DNA from: Micrococcus porci
Lineage (GTDB): Bacteria > Actinomycetota > Actinomycetes > Actinomycetales > Micrococcaceae
NCBI RefSeq assembly: GCF_020097155.1
Contig: NZ_CP083691.1
Location: 1,736,001-1,800,000, forward strand
DNA length: 64,000 nucleotides
Direction: 5' to 3'
The notes under the pieces are model-generated. The model searched no databases. It was given only the letters and a program-made list of their open reading frames with translations, and had not been told where the DNA came from. Below, piece by piece: positions 28,308 through 38,229 of the stretch (the stretch's first letter is position 1; each line of letters starts with the position of its first letter). Both the position numbers and the translations under genes were made by a program.

Positions 28308-29862
28308 GCCCGGCGGGCCGGCCCGCCGCAACCCCCTGCGCGACCCGCGGGACCGCCGTCTGACGCGGATCGCGGGCCCCTCCGCCCTCGTGCTGTTCGG
28401 CGTCACGGGCGACCTGGCCCGCAAGAAGCTGCTCCCCGCGATGTACGACCTGGCCCACCGCGGCCTGCTGCCGCCGTCGTTCTCCCTGGTGGGCTTCGGC
28501 CGCCGCGACTGGTCCGAGGCGGAGTTCGCCGACTACGTGCGCGCCGCCGTCGAGGCGGGCTCCCGCACGGCGTTCAACGAGACCGTGTGGGACCAGTTCC
28601 GGGGCGGGCTCCGGTTCGTCTCGGGGGCCTTCGGCGACGCCGACGCCTACGCGCGGCTCGACGAGGTCCTGACCGAGCTGGAGTCCTCCCGCGGCACGGG
28701 CGGCAACACCGCGTTCTACCTCTCGATCCCACCGGACTGGTTCGAAGACGTGTCCCGCCACCTGGCCGACCAGGGGCTCGCGGACCGATCCCAGCCCGCG
28801 GACGGGCCCTGGCGCCGCGTGGTCATCGAGAAGCCGTTCGGGCACGACCTCGCCTCGGCCCACGAGCTGAACGCCGTGATCGAGCGGGTGTTCCCACCGG
28901 ACGCGGTCTTCCGCATCGACCACTACCTGGGCAAGGAGACCGTCCAGAACATCCTCGCGTTCCGGTTCGCCAACCGGATCTTCGAGCCGCTCTGGTCCGC
29001 GGAGCACGTGGACCACGTGCAGATCACCATGGCCGAGGACATCGGCATCGGCGGCCGCGCCGGCTACTACGACGGCGTGGGCGCGGCCCGCGACGTCATC
29101 CAGAACCACCTGCTGCAGCTGCTCGCCCTGACCGCCATGGAGGAGCCGATCTCCTTCGACGCCGCCCACCTGCGCGCCGAGAAGGAGAAGGTCCTGGCGG
29201 CCGTCCGCGTGCCCTGCACGCCGGAGGGCCTCGAGGCGGCGTCCGCGCGCGGGCAGTACACGAGCGGCTGGCAGGGCGGCGAGCAGGTCACGGGGTTCCT
29301 CGACGAGGAGGGGTTCAACCCCGCCTCCGTCACGGAGACGTTCGCGGCCCTCAAGGTGGACATCGGCACCCGGCGCTGGCAGGGCGTCCCGTTCTACCTG
29401 CGCGCCGGCAAGCGGCTGGGCCGCCGCGTCACGGAGATCGCCGTGGTGTTCAAGTCCCCGCCCCACCTGCTCTTCCCGGTGCACCCCGGCGACGAGTTCG
29501 GGCAGAACGTGATCGTGATCCGCGTGCAGCCCGACGAGGGCGTGACCATCCGCTTCGCCTCGAAGGTGCCGGGAACCCAGCACGAGGTGCGCGACGTGAC
29601 CATGGACTTCGGCTACGGCCACGCGTTCACGGAGGACTCCCCCGAGGCCTACGAGCGGCTCATCCTCGACGTCCTGCTCGGCGAGCCGCCGCTGTTCCCG
29701 CGGCAGGAGGAGGTCGAGCTGTCCTGGGCCATCGTCGACCCGTTCGAGGAGCACTGGGCGTCCCTGGGCACCCAGCCCGAGCCCTACGCGCCGGGCACCT
29801 GGGGGCCGCCGTCCGCGGACGCCCTGATGGCCCGTGACGGACGAACCTGGAGGCGGCCGTGA
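28297..29862 (+). CDS. zwf: Glucose-6-phosphate dehydrogenase
   Basis: This 521-residue enzyme starts the oxidative pentose phosphate pathway and makes NADPH. The NADP site GVTGDLARKKLLPAMYDL and the catalytic RIDHYLGKETVQN are present. About 25 residues of basic, Pro-rich sequence precede the fold. The start is GTG, inside the end of pgi. It overlaps opcA by 4 nt (GTGA), as expected because OpcA is needed for its activity in related actinobacteria. Confidence 0.97.
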   Translation: MRPEPGGPARRNPLRDPRDRRLTRIAGPSALVLFGVTGDLARKKLLPAMYDLAHRGLLPPSFSLVGFGRRDWSEAEFADYVRAAVEAGSRTAFNETVWDQFRGGLRFVSGAFGDADAYARLDEVLTELESSRGTGGNTAFYLSIPPDWFEDVSRHLADQGLADRSQPADGPWRRVVIEKPFGHDLASAHELNAVIERVFPPDAVFRIDHYLGKETVQNILAFRFANRIFEPLWSAEHVDHVQITMAEDIGIGGRAGYYDGVGAARDVIQNHLLQLLALTAMEEPISFDAAHLRAEKEKVLAAVRVPCTPEGLEAASARGQYTSGWQGGEQVTGFLDEEGFNPASVTETFAALKVDIGTRRWQGVPFYLRAGKRLGRRVTEIAVVFKSPPHLLFPVHPGDEFGQNVIVIRVQPDEGVTIRFASKVPGTQHEVRDVTMDFGYGHAFTEDSPEAYERLILDVLLGEPPLFPRQEEVELSWAIVDPFEEHWASLGTQPEPYAPGTWGPPSADALMARDGRTWRRP

Positions 29863-30800
29863 AGATCCGCATGCACGACACCACGACGTCGCAGGTCGCC
29901 AAGCGGCTCACCGCGCTGCGCGAGTCCGCCGGCGTGTCCGCCCTGGGCCGGGTCCTCACGCTGGTCATCGTCACGGACGACGCCGGCATCGAGGCGGCCC
30001 TCGGGGCCGCCAACGCGGCGTCCCTGGAGCATCCCTGCCGGATCGTGGTGCTCGCCCTGGGCGACCCGCTCGCTCCCACCCGGCTGGACGCGGAGATCCG
30101 CGTCGGCGGCGACGCAGGGGCCTCCGACGTCGTGGTCCTGTGGTGCCAGGGGGAGGACGCCGTGGCGGACGAGCCCCTCGTCTCCGGCCTCCTGCTGCCG
30201 GACGCGCCCATCGTGGTGTGGTGGCCGGGCGAGCCCCCGGCGGAGCCCGCCACGACCGCGCTGGGACGCCTGGCGCACCGGCGCATCACCGACTCCGCCA
30301 CCTGCCGGGACGCGAAGGAGACCCTGCAGCGGCTGGCGGCGGGGCTGCACGACGGCGACACCGACCTGGCCTGGACGCGCCTGACCCTCTGGCGCAGCCA
30401 GGTGGCGGCGATCCTCGACAACCTGGACCTCGCCGACGTGCGCTCCGTCACGGTCGACGGCGCCCCCGACTCCCCCAGCACGCTGCTGCTGGCGGCCTGG
30501 CTCACCTGGGGCCTGGACCGGCCGGTGACGATCGCCCACTCCAAGGCCGGCCACGGGATCCGCGCCGTACGCCTGCGCGGCCCGGAGGGGGACGTGGTCC
30601 TGTCCCGCTCGCAGTCCGAGGTGGCCCGCCTCTACCAGCAGGGCCGCCCCGTGCAGCGGATCTCCCTGCCGCGCCGCTCCGACCAGGACTGCCTCGCCGA
30701 GGAGCTGCGCCGGCTCGACCCGGACGAGGTCTACGGCGACGTCCTGCGCGTCGGGCTGCCCCGCACGGACCTCGCCCCCGTGGACGCCTCCGACCGCTGA
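29859..30800 (+). CDS. opcA: Glucose-6-phosphate dehydrogenase assembly protein OpcA
   Basis: This 313-residue protein is the actinobacterial/cyanobacterial OpcA, an allosteric partner of Zwf. Recognisable parts are IVVWWPGEPPAEPATTALGRLAHRRITDS and LTLWRSQVAAILDN. The GTG start overlaps the zwf stop; an ATG (MHDTTTSQ) four codons in is a second possibility. The usual next gene, pgl for 6-phosphogluconolactonase, is missing: a strong terminator follows immediately. Confidence 0.94.
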   Translation: MKIRMHDTTTSQVAKRLTALRESAGVSALGRVLTLVIVTDDAGIEAALGAANAASLEHPCRIVVLALGDPLAPTRLDAEIRVGGDAGASDVVVLWCQGEDAVADEPLVSGLLLPDAPIVVWWPGEPPAEPATTALGRLAHRRITDSATCRDAKETLQRLAAGLHDGDTDLAWTRLTLWRSQVAAILDNLDLADVRSVTVDGAPDSPSTLLLAAWLTWGLDRPVTIAHSKAGHGIRAVRLRGPEGDVVLSRSQSEVARLYQQGRPVQRISLPRRSDQDCLAEELRRLDPDEVYGDVLRVGLPRTDLAPVDASDR

Positions 30801-30815
30801 GCGGTCCCCTGGACG

Positions 30816-30856
30816 CGACGCGGCCCCGCACCGGATACCGGTGCGGGGCCGCGTCG
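30816..30856. terminator. Bidirectional hairpin between opcA and secG
   Basis: A perfect 19-bp stem (30816-30834 with 30838-30856) and a 3-nt loop. It ends both the pentose phosphate operon and the pgk-tpiA-secG operon. No T tract. Confidence 0.78.
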
Positions 30857-30879
30857 TTCGCCCGGGAGGACCGAGCGGG

Positions 30880-31131
30880 TCAAGACTCGACGGAGAACCG
30901 CGCGATGAGCGCGAGGGCCACGATGGCCAGGCCCCAGAGGACCGTGGCGGACACCGTGACGCGGGTCAGCAGGCGCTGGGCGGACCCGGAGGAGCTCATG
31001 GAGGTGGTGACGCCGCCGCCGAACATGTCGGACACGCCGCCTCCGCGGCCCTTGTGAAGCAGCACGAGCATGATGATGACCACGCTCAGCGCCACGACCG
31101 CGATCTGGAGCAGCAGCGTCAGGATGTCCAT
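30880..31131 (-). CDS. secG: Preprotein translocase subunit SecG
   Basis: This 83-residue membrane protein is an accessory subunit of the SecYEG channel. It has two hydrophobic segments (about residues 4-24 and 56-76) joined by the typical LLHKGRGGGVSDMFGGG loop. It follows tpiA by 54 bp, the standard actinobacterial position at the end of the glycolytic cluster. Confidence 0.95.
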   Translation of the reverse strand: MDILTLLLQIAVVALSVVIIMLVLLHKGRGGGVSDMFGGGVTTSMSSSGSAQRLLTRVTVSATVLWGLAIVALALIARFSVES

Positions 31132-31185
31132 GGAGCCTTCCCTGTCATGTCCCCGGGGCCGCCCGACGGGCGCGCCGCGGCCGCG

Positions 31186-31983
31186 TCAGTGCGCGGCGTC
31201 GGACCGGACGATCCTAGCAAACTCGTCCGCGTCGAGGCTGGCCCCGCCCACCAGGGCGCCGTCCACGTCCGGCTGGGCCAGCAGCTCGGGCGCGGACGAG
31301 GACTTCACGGAGCCACCGTAGAGCACGCGGACGCGCTCGGCGACCTCCGCTCCGTGCCGCTCCGCCAGGTCCGCGCGCAGCGCGGCACACATCTCCTGGG
31401 CGTCGGCGGCGCTGGCCACCTCGCCGGTGCCGATGGCCCACACGGGCTCGTAGGCGACGACGACGCGGGCCACGTCCTCGGAGGACAGCCCGTCCAGGGA
31501 GCCGCGCAGCTGGGCCACGGTGTGCTCCACGTGCCGGCCGGCCTGTCGCACGTCCAGGCCTTCCCCGACGCACACCACGGGCACGAGCCCGTGCCGCAGC
31601 GCGGCCGCGGCCTTGCGGGCCACGAGGGCGTCGTCCTCGTGGTGCAGGGTGCGCCGTTCGGAGTGGCCGACGATCGCGTAGGCGCAGCCGAGCTTCGCGA
31701 GGAAGGCCCCGGACACCTCGCCCGTGAACGCGCCCGAGTCCTCCGCGGACACGTCCTGCGCGCCGTAGGCGACGCCGATCCGGTCCGCGGCCACGAGGGT
31801 CTGCACTGAGCGCAGGTCGGTGAAGGGCGGGAACACGGCGGCCTCCACGTTCCCCTGCTCATGGTCGGCGTCACCGAGGAGCCAGCCGAGGCGCTGCACC
31901 AGGGTGACGGCCTCCTGGTGGTCCAGGTTCATCTTCCAGTTGCCCGCGATGAGCGGGACGCGCACCGGCTGGACCACGCTCAC
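31186..31983 (-). CDS. tpiA: Triosephosphate isomerase
   Basis: This 265-residue TIM-barrel enzyme interconverts dihydroxyacetone phosphate and glyceraldehyde-3-phosphate. It has the substrate Lys in AGNWKMN, the catalytic His in IVGHSERR and the catalytic Glu in [11 protein letters not shown], plus GGSVK near the end. The start is GTG, overlapping the pgk stop by 4 nt (GTGA), which indicates translational coupling. Confidence 0.97.
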   Translation of the reverse strand: MSVVQPVRVPLIAGNWKMNLDHQEAVTLVQRLGWLLGDADHEQGNVEAAVFPPFTDLRSVQTLVAADRIGVAYGAQDVSAEDSGAFTGEVSGAFLAKLGCAYAIVGHSERRTLHHEDDALVARKAAAALRHGLVPVVCVGEGLDVRQAGRHVEHTVAQLRGSLDGLSSEDVARVVVAYEPVWAIGTGEVASAADAQEMCAALRADLAERHGAEVAERVRVLYGGSVKSSSAPELLAQPDVDGALVGGASLDADEFARIVRSDAAH

Positions 31984-33227
31984 GTGTCCGTCCCGGAGAG
32001 GGCGCTCACACCCGGCAGCTCCTTGCCCTCGAGGTACTCGAGGGAAGCGCCGCCGCCGGTGGAGATGTGGCCGAACTGCTCGTCGGTGAAGCCCAGGGAG
32101 CGCACGGCCGCGGCGGAGTCGCCGCCGCCCACCACGGACAGCCCGCCGGCCTGCGTGGCCTCGGTGAGGGCCTGCGCCACGGCGCGGGTGCCCTCGGCGA
32201 ACGCCGGGAACTCGAACACGCCCATCGGGCCGTTCCAGAACACGGTCCTGGCGCCTCGGATGCGCTCGCCGAACGCGGCGGCCGAGCCGGGGCCGATGTC
32301 GAGGCCGAGGGCGTCCGCACCGTGGGCGCCGGTGGTGAGCGCGTCCACGGGCAGGACCTCGTGCTCGGCGTCCTTGGCGAACGCGGACGCCATGACGATG
32401 TCCGTGGGGAGCACGATCTCCGCCGCGCCGTCCTTGCCGGAGCGCTCGAGGTAGCCGCGGACGGTCTCCAGCTGGTCCTCCTCCAGGAGCGACGCCCCTA
32501 CCTCATGGCCCTGCGCCTTGAGGAAGGTGAAGAGCATGCCGCCGCCGATCAGCAGCGTGTCCGCCTTCTCCATCAGGTTGTCGATGACGGCCAGCTTGTC
32601 CGACACCTTGGAGCCGCCGAGCACGACCACGTAGGGGCGCTCCGGGGACTCGGTGAGGCGGGTCAGCACCTGCAGCTCGGCGGCCACCAGCGGGCCCTGA
32701 TACGCCGGGAGCAGCCCGGCGATGTCCGCCACGGAGGCGTGGGCGCGGTGCACGGCGCCGAAGGCGTCGCCCACGTAGGCGCCGTCCTCGCCGGCAAGGT
32801 CGGCCATCTCGCGGGCCAGCTCTCCGCGCTCGGCCGCGTCCTTGGAGGTCTCACGCGCGTCGAAGCGGACGTTCTCCACCAGGAGCACCTGGCCGTCCTG
32901 GAGCGCGGCGGCCTTGGCGCGGGCGTCCTCGCCGGTGACGTCGGAGGCGAGCTGCACGTCGGCGCCGAGGACCTCGCCGAGGCGGCGGGCGACGGGGGCC
33001 AGCGAGTACTGGGGATCCGGCTCGCCCTGGGGGCGGCCCAGGTGCGCCATGACGACGACGCGGGCGCCGGCATCGGCCAGGTCCTTGATGGCCGGGGCCG
33101 AGGCACGGATGCGGCCGCCGTCGGTGACGGTCTGCCCGTCCAGCGGGACGTTCAGGTCCGACCGGATGAGGACGGTGCGTCCGGCGACGCCGGCCTCGAG
33201 CAGGTCGGTCAGGGTCTGGGCGGTCAT
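31980..33227 (-). CDS. pgk: Phosphoglycerate kinase
   Basis: This 415-residue glycolytic enzyme makes ATP from 1,3-bisphosphoglycerate. It has [34 protein letters not shown] and the C-terminal nucleotide motif [10 protein letters not shown]. An AGGAGG Shine-Dalgarno precedes the ATG and a TAGACT -10 lies about 35 bp upstream. A hairpin between gap and pgk means gap is mostly transcribed separately. Confidence 0.97.
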   Translation of the reverse strand: MTAQTLTDLLEAGVAGRTVLIRSDLNVPLDGQTVTDGGRIRASAPAIKDLADAGARVVVMAHLGRPQGEPDPQYSLAPVARRLGEVLGADVQLASDVTGEDARAKAAALQDGQVLLVENVRFDARETSKDAAERGELAREMADLAGEDGAYVGDAFGAVHRAHASVADIAGLLPAYQGPLVAAELQVLTRLTESPERPYVVVLGGSKVSDKLAVIDNLMEKADTLLIGGGMLFTFLKAQGHEVGASLLEEDQLETVRGYLERSGKDGAAEIVLPTDIVMASAFAKDAEHEVLPVDALTTGAHGADALGLDIGPGSAAAFGERIRGARTVFWNGPMGVFEFPAFAEGTRAVAQALTEATQAGGLSVVGGGDSAAAVRSLGFTDEQFGHISTGGGASLEYLEGKELPGVSALSGTDT

Positions 33228-33260
33228 GGGTGCCTCCTGGTGTCGGTCACGGATGGACCC

Positions 33261-33266
33261 AGTCTA
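33261..33266 (-). promoter_or_regulatory. -10 element of pgk-tpiA-secG
   Basis: TAGACT on the minus strand, predicting a leader of about 27 nt with a proper Shine-Dalgarno. Confidence 0.5.
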
Positions 33267-33270
33267 GGCA

Positions 33271-33310
33271 GACGGCCCGGTCCGGTGGAGGTCCACCGGG
33301 CCGGGCCGTC
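33271..33310 (-). terminator. Hairpin downstream of gap
   Basis: GACGGCCCGG and CCGGGCCGTC arms plus an inner CCGGTGG/CCACCGG stem form a long hairpin with one mismatch. It lies between the gap stop and the pgk promoter. Confidence 0.65.
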
Positions 33311-33328
33311 AGGGCTGAGCGTCGACGC

Positions 33329-34339
33329 TCAGAGCTTGGACGCCATGTGGGACGCCATGTCCATGAGCTGGCAGGTGTAGCCGTACTCGTTGTCGTACCA
33401 GCCGATGACCTTGACGGTCTGGCCGATGGACTTGGTGAGCGGGGCGTCGAAGGTGCACGCCGCGGGGGCCGTCACGATGTCGGAGGAGACGATCGGGTCC
33501 GTGGAGTACACCAGGCGGCCGACCAGCGGGCCGGACTCGGCGGCCCTGCGGAAGGCCTCGTTGACCTCCTCGGCCTCGACGTGGCGCGTCAGCTCCACGG
33601 TGAGGTCGGTGGCGGAGCCGGTGATGGTGGGCACGCGCATGGCGAAGCCGTCCAGCTTGCCCTTGAGCTCGGGGATGACCTCGCCGATGGCCTTGGCGGC
33701 GCCGGTGGAGGTGGGGACCATGTTCTGGGCGGCGGCGCGGGCGCGGCGGCGGTCCTTCTTGTGCACGTTGTCGTGCAGGTTCTGGTCGCCGGTGTACGCG
33801 TGGATCGTGGTCATGATGCCGTCCACGATGCCGAACTCGTCGTTCAGCACCTTGACCATCGGGGCCAGGCAGTTGGTGGTGCAGGACGCGTTGGAGACGA
33901 TGTGCATCGTCGAGGAGTCGTAGTCGCCCTCGTTGACGCCCATCACGAAGGTGCCGTCGACCTCCTTGCCCGGGGCGGACAGCAGCACCTTCTTGGCGCC
34001 GGCGTCCAGGTGGGCCTTGGCGGCGGGACCGGTGGTGAAGCGACCGGTGCACTCCACCACGATGTCGACGCCGAGCTCACCCCAGGGGAGGTTCGCCGGG
34101 TCGGTCTCGGCGAAGAAGGCGACGTCCTTGCCGTTGATGCTGAAGCCCTTGTCGGTCAGCTCCAGCTCGCCGGGGAAGCGGCCCAGGATCGTGTCGTACT
34201 TGGTCAGCCAGAAGAGGTCCTCGGTGGCGGCGAGGTCGTTCACCGCGACCAGCTCGAGGTCGTCGTGGCCCTGTTCGAGGAGCACGCGCACGGCGTTGCG
34301 GCCGATGCGGCCGTATCCGTTGATGGCGATCTTGGTCAT
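33329..34339 (-). CDS. gap: Glyceraldehyde-3-phosphate dehydrogenase, type I
   Basis: This 336-residue NAD-dependent glycolytic enzyme begins MTKIAINGYGRIGRN. Catalytic Cys153 is in SNASCTTNCLAP. The C-terminal WYDNEYGYTCQLMDM is typical. The start was placed at the ATG preceded by AAGGGA, five codons inside a longer open frame. It lies between sodA and pgk with a hairpin on each side, so it appears monocistronic. Confidence 0.97.
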   Translation of the reverse strand: MTKIAINGYGRIGRNAVRVLLEQGHDDLELVAVNDLAATEDLFWLTKYDTILGRFPGELELTDKGFSINGKDVAFFAETDPANLPWGELGVDIVVECTGRFTTGPAAKAHLDAGAKKVLLSAPGKEVDGTFVMGVNEGDYDSSTMHIVSNASCTTNCLAPMVKVLNDEFGIVDGIMTTIHAYTGDQNLHDNVHKKDRRRARAAAQNMVPTSTGAAKAIGEVIPELKGKLDGFAMRVPTITGSATDLTVELTRHVEAEEVNEAFRRAAESGPLVGRLVYSTDPIVSSDIVTAPAACTFDAPLTKSIGQTVKVIGWYDNEYGYTCQLMDMASHMASKL

Positions 34340-34401
34340 GGTGGTTCCCTTCACTCGGTGTGGGGTCGTCCGATGGTGTCGTCGTCGTCCAGAGAGGACC
34401 A

Positions 34402-34428
34402 GGGGCGGGACGGGTCACGTCCCGCCCC
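34402..34428 (-). terminator. Hairpin downstream of sodA
   Basis: A perfect 11-bp stem (GGGGCGGGACG with its complement) and a 5-nt loop, between the sodA stop and gap. Confidence 0.65.
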
Positions 34429-34448
34429 GGGTCGGGGCGACCGAGGGA

Positions 34449-35075
34449 TCAGGCCGGGAGGATCAGGCCGGAGGCGCCGTTGCGGGCGGCCTCGAAGCGC
34501 TGCTGCACGTCGGCCCAGTTCACGATGTTCCAGATCGCCTTGACGTAGTCCGCCTTGACGTTCTGGTAGTCGAGGTAGAAGGCGTGCTCCCACATGTCCA
34601 GCTGGAACAGCGGGATGGTGGCCACGGGCACGCCATTCTGCTGGTCGTAGAACTGCTCGATGACCAGGTTGCCGCCGATGGGCTCGTAGGCCAGCACGGC
34701 CCAGCCGGAGCCCTGGATGCCGAGGGCGGCGGCGGTGAAGTGCGCCTGGAACTTGTCGAACGAGCCGAAGAACTCGTCGATGGCGGCGGCCAGCTCGCCG
34801 GTGGGCTTGTCGCCGCCCTCCGGGGAGAGGTTCTTCCAGAAGATGGAGTGGTTGGTGTGGCCGCCCAGGTTGAACGCCAGGTCCTTGGAGAGCTGGTTCA
34901 CGGAGGCGAAGTCCTCGGCCTCGCGGGCCGCGGCGAGCTTCTCGAGGGCGGTGTTGGCGCCCTTGACGTAGGTCGCGTGGTGCTTGGAGTGGTGCAGCTC
35001 CATGATCTTCGCGGAGATGTGCGGCTCCAGCGCCGCGTAGTCGTAGTCGAGCTCGGGCAGGACGAATTCCGTCAT
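34449..35075 (-). CDS. sodA: Superoxide dismutase, Fe/Mn family
   Basis: This 208-residue enzyme removes superoxide. Metal ligands are H28, H76, D160 and H164 ([30 protein letters not shown]). Gln121 in [10 protein letters not shown] points to the manganese or cambialistic actinobacterial group. A strong GAAGGAGG precedes the ATG. It separates whiA from gap, which are usually adjacent in actinobacteria, so it may have been inserted there. A Mn2+-responsive terC riboswitch occurs elsewhere in the window. Confidence 0.96.
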   Translation of the reverse strand: MTEFVLPELDYDYAALEPHISAKIMELHHSKHHATYVKGANTALEKLAAAREAEDFASVNQLSKDLAFNLGGHTNHSIFWKNLSPEGGDKPTGELAAAIDEFFGSFDKFQAHFTAAALGIQGSGWAVLAYEPIGGNLVIEQFYDQQNGVPVATIPLFQLDMWEHAFYLDYQNVKADYVKAIWNIVNWADVQQRFEAARNGASGLILPA

Positions 35076-35096
35076 GCTTCCTCCTTCATTCAGGGG

Positions 35097-35120
35097 GCCT
35101 CCGTCCTGTGCGCGGAGGCC
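35097..35120 (-). other. Hairpin in the sodA leader
   Basis: GGCCTCCG and CGGAGGCC pair around an 8-nt loop, about 20 bp upstream of the sodA ATG. A CACAAT -10-like hexamer lies at 35167-35172 on the minus strand, so the hairpin would be in the mRNA leader. Its role is unknown. Confidence 0.35.
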
Positions 35121-35226
35121 GGTGTCCAGGGGAACCCGGCCGCGGTGGGCCGTATTCCTCGCCCCCATTGTGGACACGGGCGCGGCGCGGGCGCCATCCC
35201 CGGCCGCCCCTCCCCCGGCCGAGCAG

Positions 35227-36189
35227 TCAGGCGCCGTCGACCGCCGTGCCGGGGATGCCCTCGGCGGCCGCCCGCTTGTCCGCCATCGACAGCAGGCGGC
35301 GGATCCGCCCGGCGACCGCGTCCTTGGTCATGGGCGGGTCCGCCAGGCGCCCCAGCTCGTCGAGGGAGGCCTGCTTGTGCTCGAGACGCAGGCGCCCGGC
35401 GTAGCCGAGGTGGTCCGGGACGTCGTCGCCCAGGATCTCGAGGGCTCGCTCGACGCGTGCCCCCGCGGCGACGGCGGCCTGGGCGGACCGGCGGAGGTTG
35501 GCGTCGTCGAAGTTGGCCAGGCGGTTGGCCGTGGCGCGCACCTCCTTGCGCTCGCGACGCTCCTGCCACAGCGCCGCGGTCTGGTCCGCTCCCACCGCGG
35601 TCAGCAGCGCGGCGATCGCCTCTCCGTCGCGGACGACCACGCGGTCCGCCTGGCGCACCTCGCGCGCCTTGGCGGCCACGCCGAGCCGCCGCGCGGCGCC
35701 CACGAGGGCGAGTGCGGCCTCGGGGCCCGGCGTCGTGACCTCCAGGCACGAGGAGCGCCCCGGCTCCGTCAGGGAGCCGTGGGCCAGCAGCGCCCCGCGC
35801 CAGACGGCGGCGGTGTCCGCCGCCGACCCCTGCACGAGGGCGGGGGGCAGGCCGCGGACGGGGCGGCCGCGCAGGTCGAGCAGGCCGGTCTGGCGGGCCA
35901 GGTCCTCGCCGCCGCGGACGACGCGGATCACGTAGCGCTGGCCGCGGCGCAGGTTGCCTCCCGAGATGACCACGATCTCGGTGGCGTGGCCGTACAGCTC
36001 CGTGATGGCCGCCCGCAGCCGTCGGGCGCTCGCCCCGTGGTCGAGCTCGGCCTCGATCACCACGCGCCCGGAGACGAGGTGGAGCCCGCCGGCGAAACGG
36101 AGCATCGTGGCCGTCTCGGCCCGCCGCTCCGGGACCGCCCCGACGGGCACGCGGGCGAGCTCCTCCTTGAGGGTCATGGTCAGCGCCAC
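35227..36189 (-). CDS. whiA: DNA-binding protein WhiA
   Basis: This 320-residue protein is WhiA, a LAGLIDADG-like fold joined to a C-terminal helix-turn-helix ([29 protein letters not shown]). In Streptomyces it controls sporulation with WhiB; in non-sporulating relatives it acts in cell division. The start is the GTG at 36189, preceded by AGGAGA. An ATG four codons in lacks such support. It ends the conserved uvrC-rapZ-yvcK-whiA group. Confidence 0.95.
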   Translation of the reverse strand: MALTMTLKEELARVPVGAVPERRAETATMLRFAGGLHLVSGRVVIEAELDHGASARRLRAAITELYGHATEIVVISGGNLRRGQRYVIRVVRGGEDLARQTGLLDLRGRPVRGLPPALVQGSAADTAAVWRGALLAHGSLTEPGRSSCLEVTTPGPEAALALVGAARRLGVAAKAREVRQADRVVVRDGEAIAALLTAVGADQTAALWQERRERKEVRATANRLANFDDANLRRSAQAAVAAGARVERALEILGDDVPDHLGYAGRLRLEHKQASLDELGRLADPPMTKDAVAGRIRRLLSMADKRAAAEGIPGTAVDGA

Positions 36190-36274
36190 GGGCGTCTCCT
36201 TCGATGCGTGCGGTGTGTGCGGTGCCGCCCCGTGGACGGCCCCGGGCGCGGGGGCGTCGCCGCCCCGCGGCCCG

Positions 36275-37333
36275 TCACGAGCTCATGGCCTCGTCGATGG
36301 CCACGGCGAGCCGCAGGGGGTCGTGGGCGAGCCGGTTCGCGGCATGGGCCACTCTACTGAACGCCACCCGGGCGCCGAGGCGACGGGCCTCCTGGACCAC
36401 GGCGGCCCGGTCCGCCACGGCGTCCGCGTCCGCGATCACCACGTCCAGCTGCAGGCCCGGGGCGTGCTCGCGCAGGACCTTCAGATGGTCCGCGTGCGTC
36501 ATGCCCGTGGTCTCCTGCGTGCCCGTGTCGATGTTCAGCACGAAGATCCGGCGCGCCGTGGTGACCTCGAGCGCCCCGCGGACCTCGGGCATGAGCAGGT
36601 GCGGCAGGACCGACGTGTACAGGGAGCCGGGACCGATCACCACCCAGTCGGCCAGCTCGATGGCCGCCAGGGCCTCCGGGGTGGCGGGCGCGTCGGCCGG
36701 GGACAGCCGCACGTCGACGACGCGGCCGTCGTGCGCGGCCTGGGCGAGCGCCACCTGGCCCTCCACGTGCCGCCGCACCAGGCGACCGGCGTCGTCCTCG
36801 GCGAGGAGGTCCCCGCCGATGGTCAGCGGCACCCGCGAGACCGGCAGGACCTCACCGTGGGCACGGAGCAGGGCGCCCGCCCAGCGCAGGCCGTCCACGG
36901 GGTCGCCGATGAGCTCCCAGAGGGCCACGATCAGCAGGTTGCCCAGGGCGTGGCCGTCGAGCGTCGCCTCCGCCTCCGGGACCTCCGTGGAGCGGAAGCG
37001 GTGCTGCATCACCTGGGCCCAGGTGCGGCCCCAGTCGGTGTCGTCGCAGAGCGCGGCCAGGGCCATGCGCAGGTCTCCGGGCGGCAGCACGGCCATCTCG
37101 CGGCGGATCGTGCCCGAGGAGCCGCCGTCGTCGGCGACCGTCACGACGGCCGTCAGGTGGCCGGCGACGAGGCGCAGCGCGGCCAGGGAGGCCGAGAGGC
37201 CGTGCCCGCCGCCGAGGGCGGTGACGCGCACCTGCGGGCGCACCGTGCCCGAGGTCGTGGCCCACGCCCCGCGGGCGGCCGCCGGGGGCAGCGGCAGTGA
37301 GGACGTGGACGGTCCGGTCACGGGGCCCGTCAT
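36275..37333 (-). CDS. yvcK: Gluconeogenesis factor YvcK/CofD-like
   Basis: This 352-residue protein has the glycine-rich [13 protein letters not shown] and [15 protein letters not shown] motifs of the YvcK/CuvA family, which binds UDP-sugars and affects cell wall growth and carbon use. The first 35 residues are variable. The ATG overlaps the rapZ stop (ATGA). whiA follows after 85 bp. Confidence 0.93.
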   Translation of the reverse strand: MTGPVTGPSTSSLPLPPAAARGAWATTSGTVRPQVRVTALGGGHGLSASLAALRLVAGHLTAVVTVADDGGSSGTIRREMAVLPPGDLRMALAALCDDTDWGRTWAQVMQHRFRSTEVPEAEATLDGHALGNLLIVALWELIGDPVDGLRWAGALLRAHGEVLPVSRVPLTIGGDLLAEDDAGRLVRRHVEGQVALAQAAHDGRVVDVRLSPADAPATPEALAAIELADWVVIGPGSLYTSVLPHLLMPEVRGALEVTTARRIFVLNIDTGTQETTGMTHADHLKVLREHAPGLQLDVVIADADAVADRAAVVQEARRLGARVAFSRVAHAANRLAHDPLRLAVAIDEAMSS

Positions 37334-38229
37334 TCCCGGCCCACGTCCCGATGGTCGACGTGCACGCTCACGCGGGGCCACTGGGCCACCCGTCGCGCCA
37401 GCTCCTCCGCGACGGCCACGGAGCGGTGCTTGCCCCCGGTGCACCCGACGGCGAGGGTCGCGTAGTGCTTGTTCTCCCGGCGGTAGCCCTCGACGACGGG
37501 GCCGAGCGCGGCGAGGTAGTTCGACAGGAACTCCTGCACCCCCGGCTGGCCGAGGACGAACCCCGACACCTCCGGGTCCAGGCCGGTCTTCGAGCGCAGC
37601 TCGGGCACCCAGTGCGGGTTGGCGACGAACCGCATGTCCGCCACGAAGTTCGCGTCCGAGGGCAGCCCGTACTTGAAGCCGAAGCTCATCACGTTCAGCC
37701 GGACGGTCACGGGGCCGTCCTCGGAGAACAGCTGGGTGACCTCCGTGGCGAGACCGTGGACGTTCAGCGCCGAGGTGTCCACGACGATGTCCGCGCGCTC
37801 CTTGAGCTCGGAGAGGATCTCCCGCTCGGCCTGGATGCCGTCGAGCAGCCGGGCGTTGCCCTGGAGCGGATGCGGCCGGCGCCCGGCCTCGAACCGGCGC
37901 ACCAGCACCTCGTCGGACGCCTCGAGGAAGACGGTGCGGAACTCCACGCCGGTGCTCTCCAGCTGCTGGAGCGCCGTGCGCAGCTCGTTGAAGTAGGAGC
38001 GCGAGCGCACGTCCACCACGATGGCCAGCCGCGGGAACGCCTCGGGCGAGCGGGCCACGAGGTCCGACAGGGTTCCGAGGAGCTGCGGCGGCATGTTCTC
38101 CACCACGTACCAGCCGTGGTCCTGGAGGGCGTGGGCGGCCGTCGTGCGGCCGGCCCCGGACATGCCGGTGATGACGAGGACCTCGGAGGAGGGGGGCTTG
38201 TCGGGCTGCAGGTGCTCGTCGGCGCTCAT
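37330..38229 (-). CDS. rapZ: RNase adapter protein RapZ
   Basis: This 299-residue nucleotide-binding protein has the P-loop GMSGAGRTT, with Arg at the usual Lys position as in other actinobacterial RapZ proteins. It also has [11 protein letters not shown] and the C-terminal [16 protein letters not shown]. In E. coli RapZ guides decay of the GlmZ small RNA; the actinobacterial role is less clear. Its ATG overlaps the uvrC stop by 4 nt. A TACAGT hexamer 6 nt before the ATG, inside uvrC, could be an extra promoter. Confidence 0.94.
   Translation of the reverse strand: MSADEHLQPDKPPSSEVLVITGMSGAGRTTAAHALQDHGWYVVENMPPQLLGTLSDLVARSPEAFPRLAIVVDVRSRSYFNELRTALQQLESTGVEFRTVFLEASDEVLVRRFEAGRRPHPLQGNARLLDGIQAEREILSELKERADIVVDTSALNVHGLATEVTQLFSEDGPVTVRLNVMSFGFKYGLPSDANFVADMRFVANPHWVPELRSKTGLDPEVSGFVLGQPGVQEFLSNYLAALGPVVEGYRRENKHYATLAVGCTGGKHRSVAVAEELARRVAQWPRVSVHVDHRDVGRE

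Noticed and set aside
37330..38229. Arg in the RapZ P-loop as loss of function
   Set aside because: GxSGAGR(S/T) is normal for actinobacterial RapZ, so it is not a defect.
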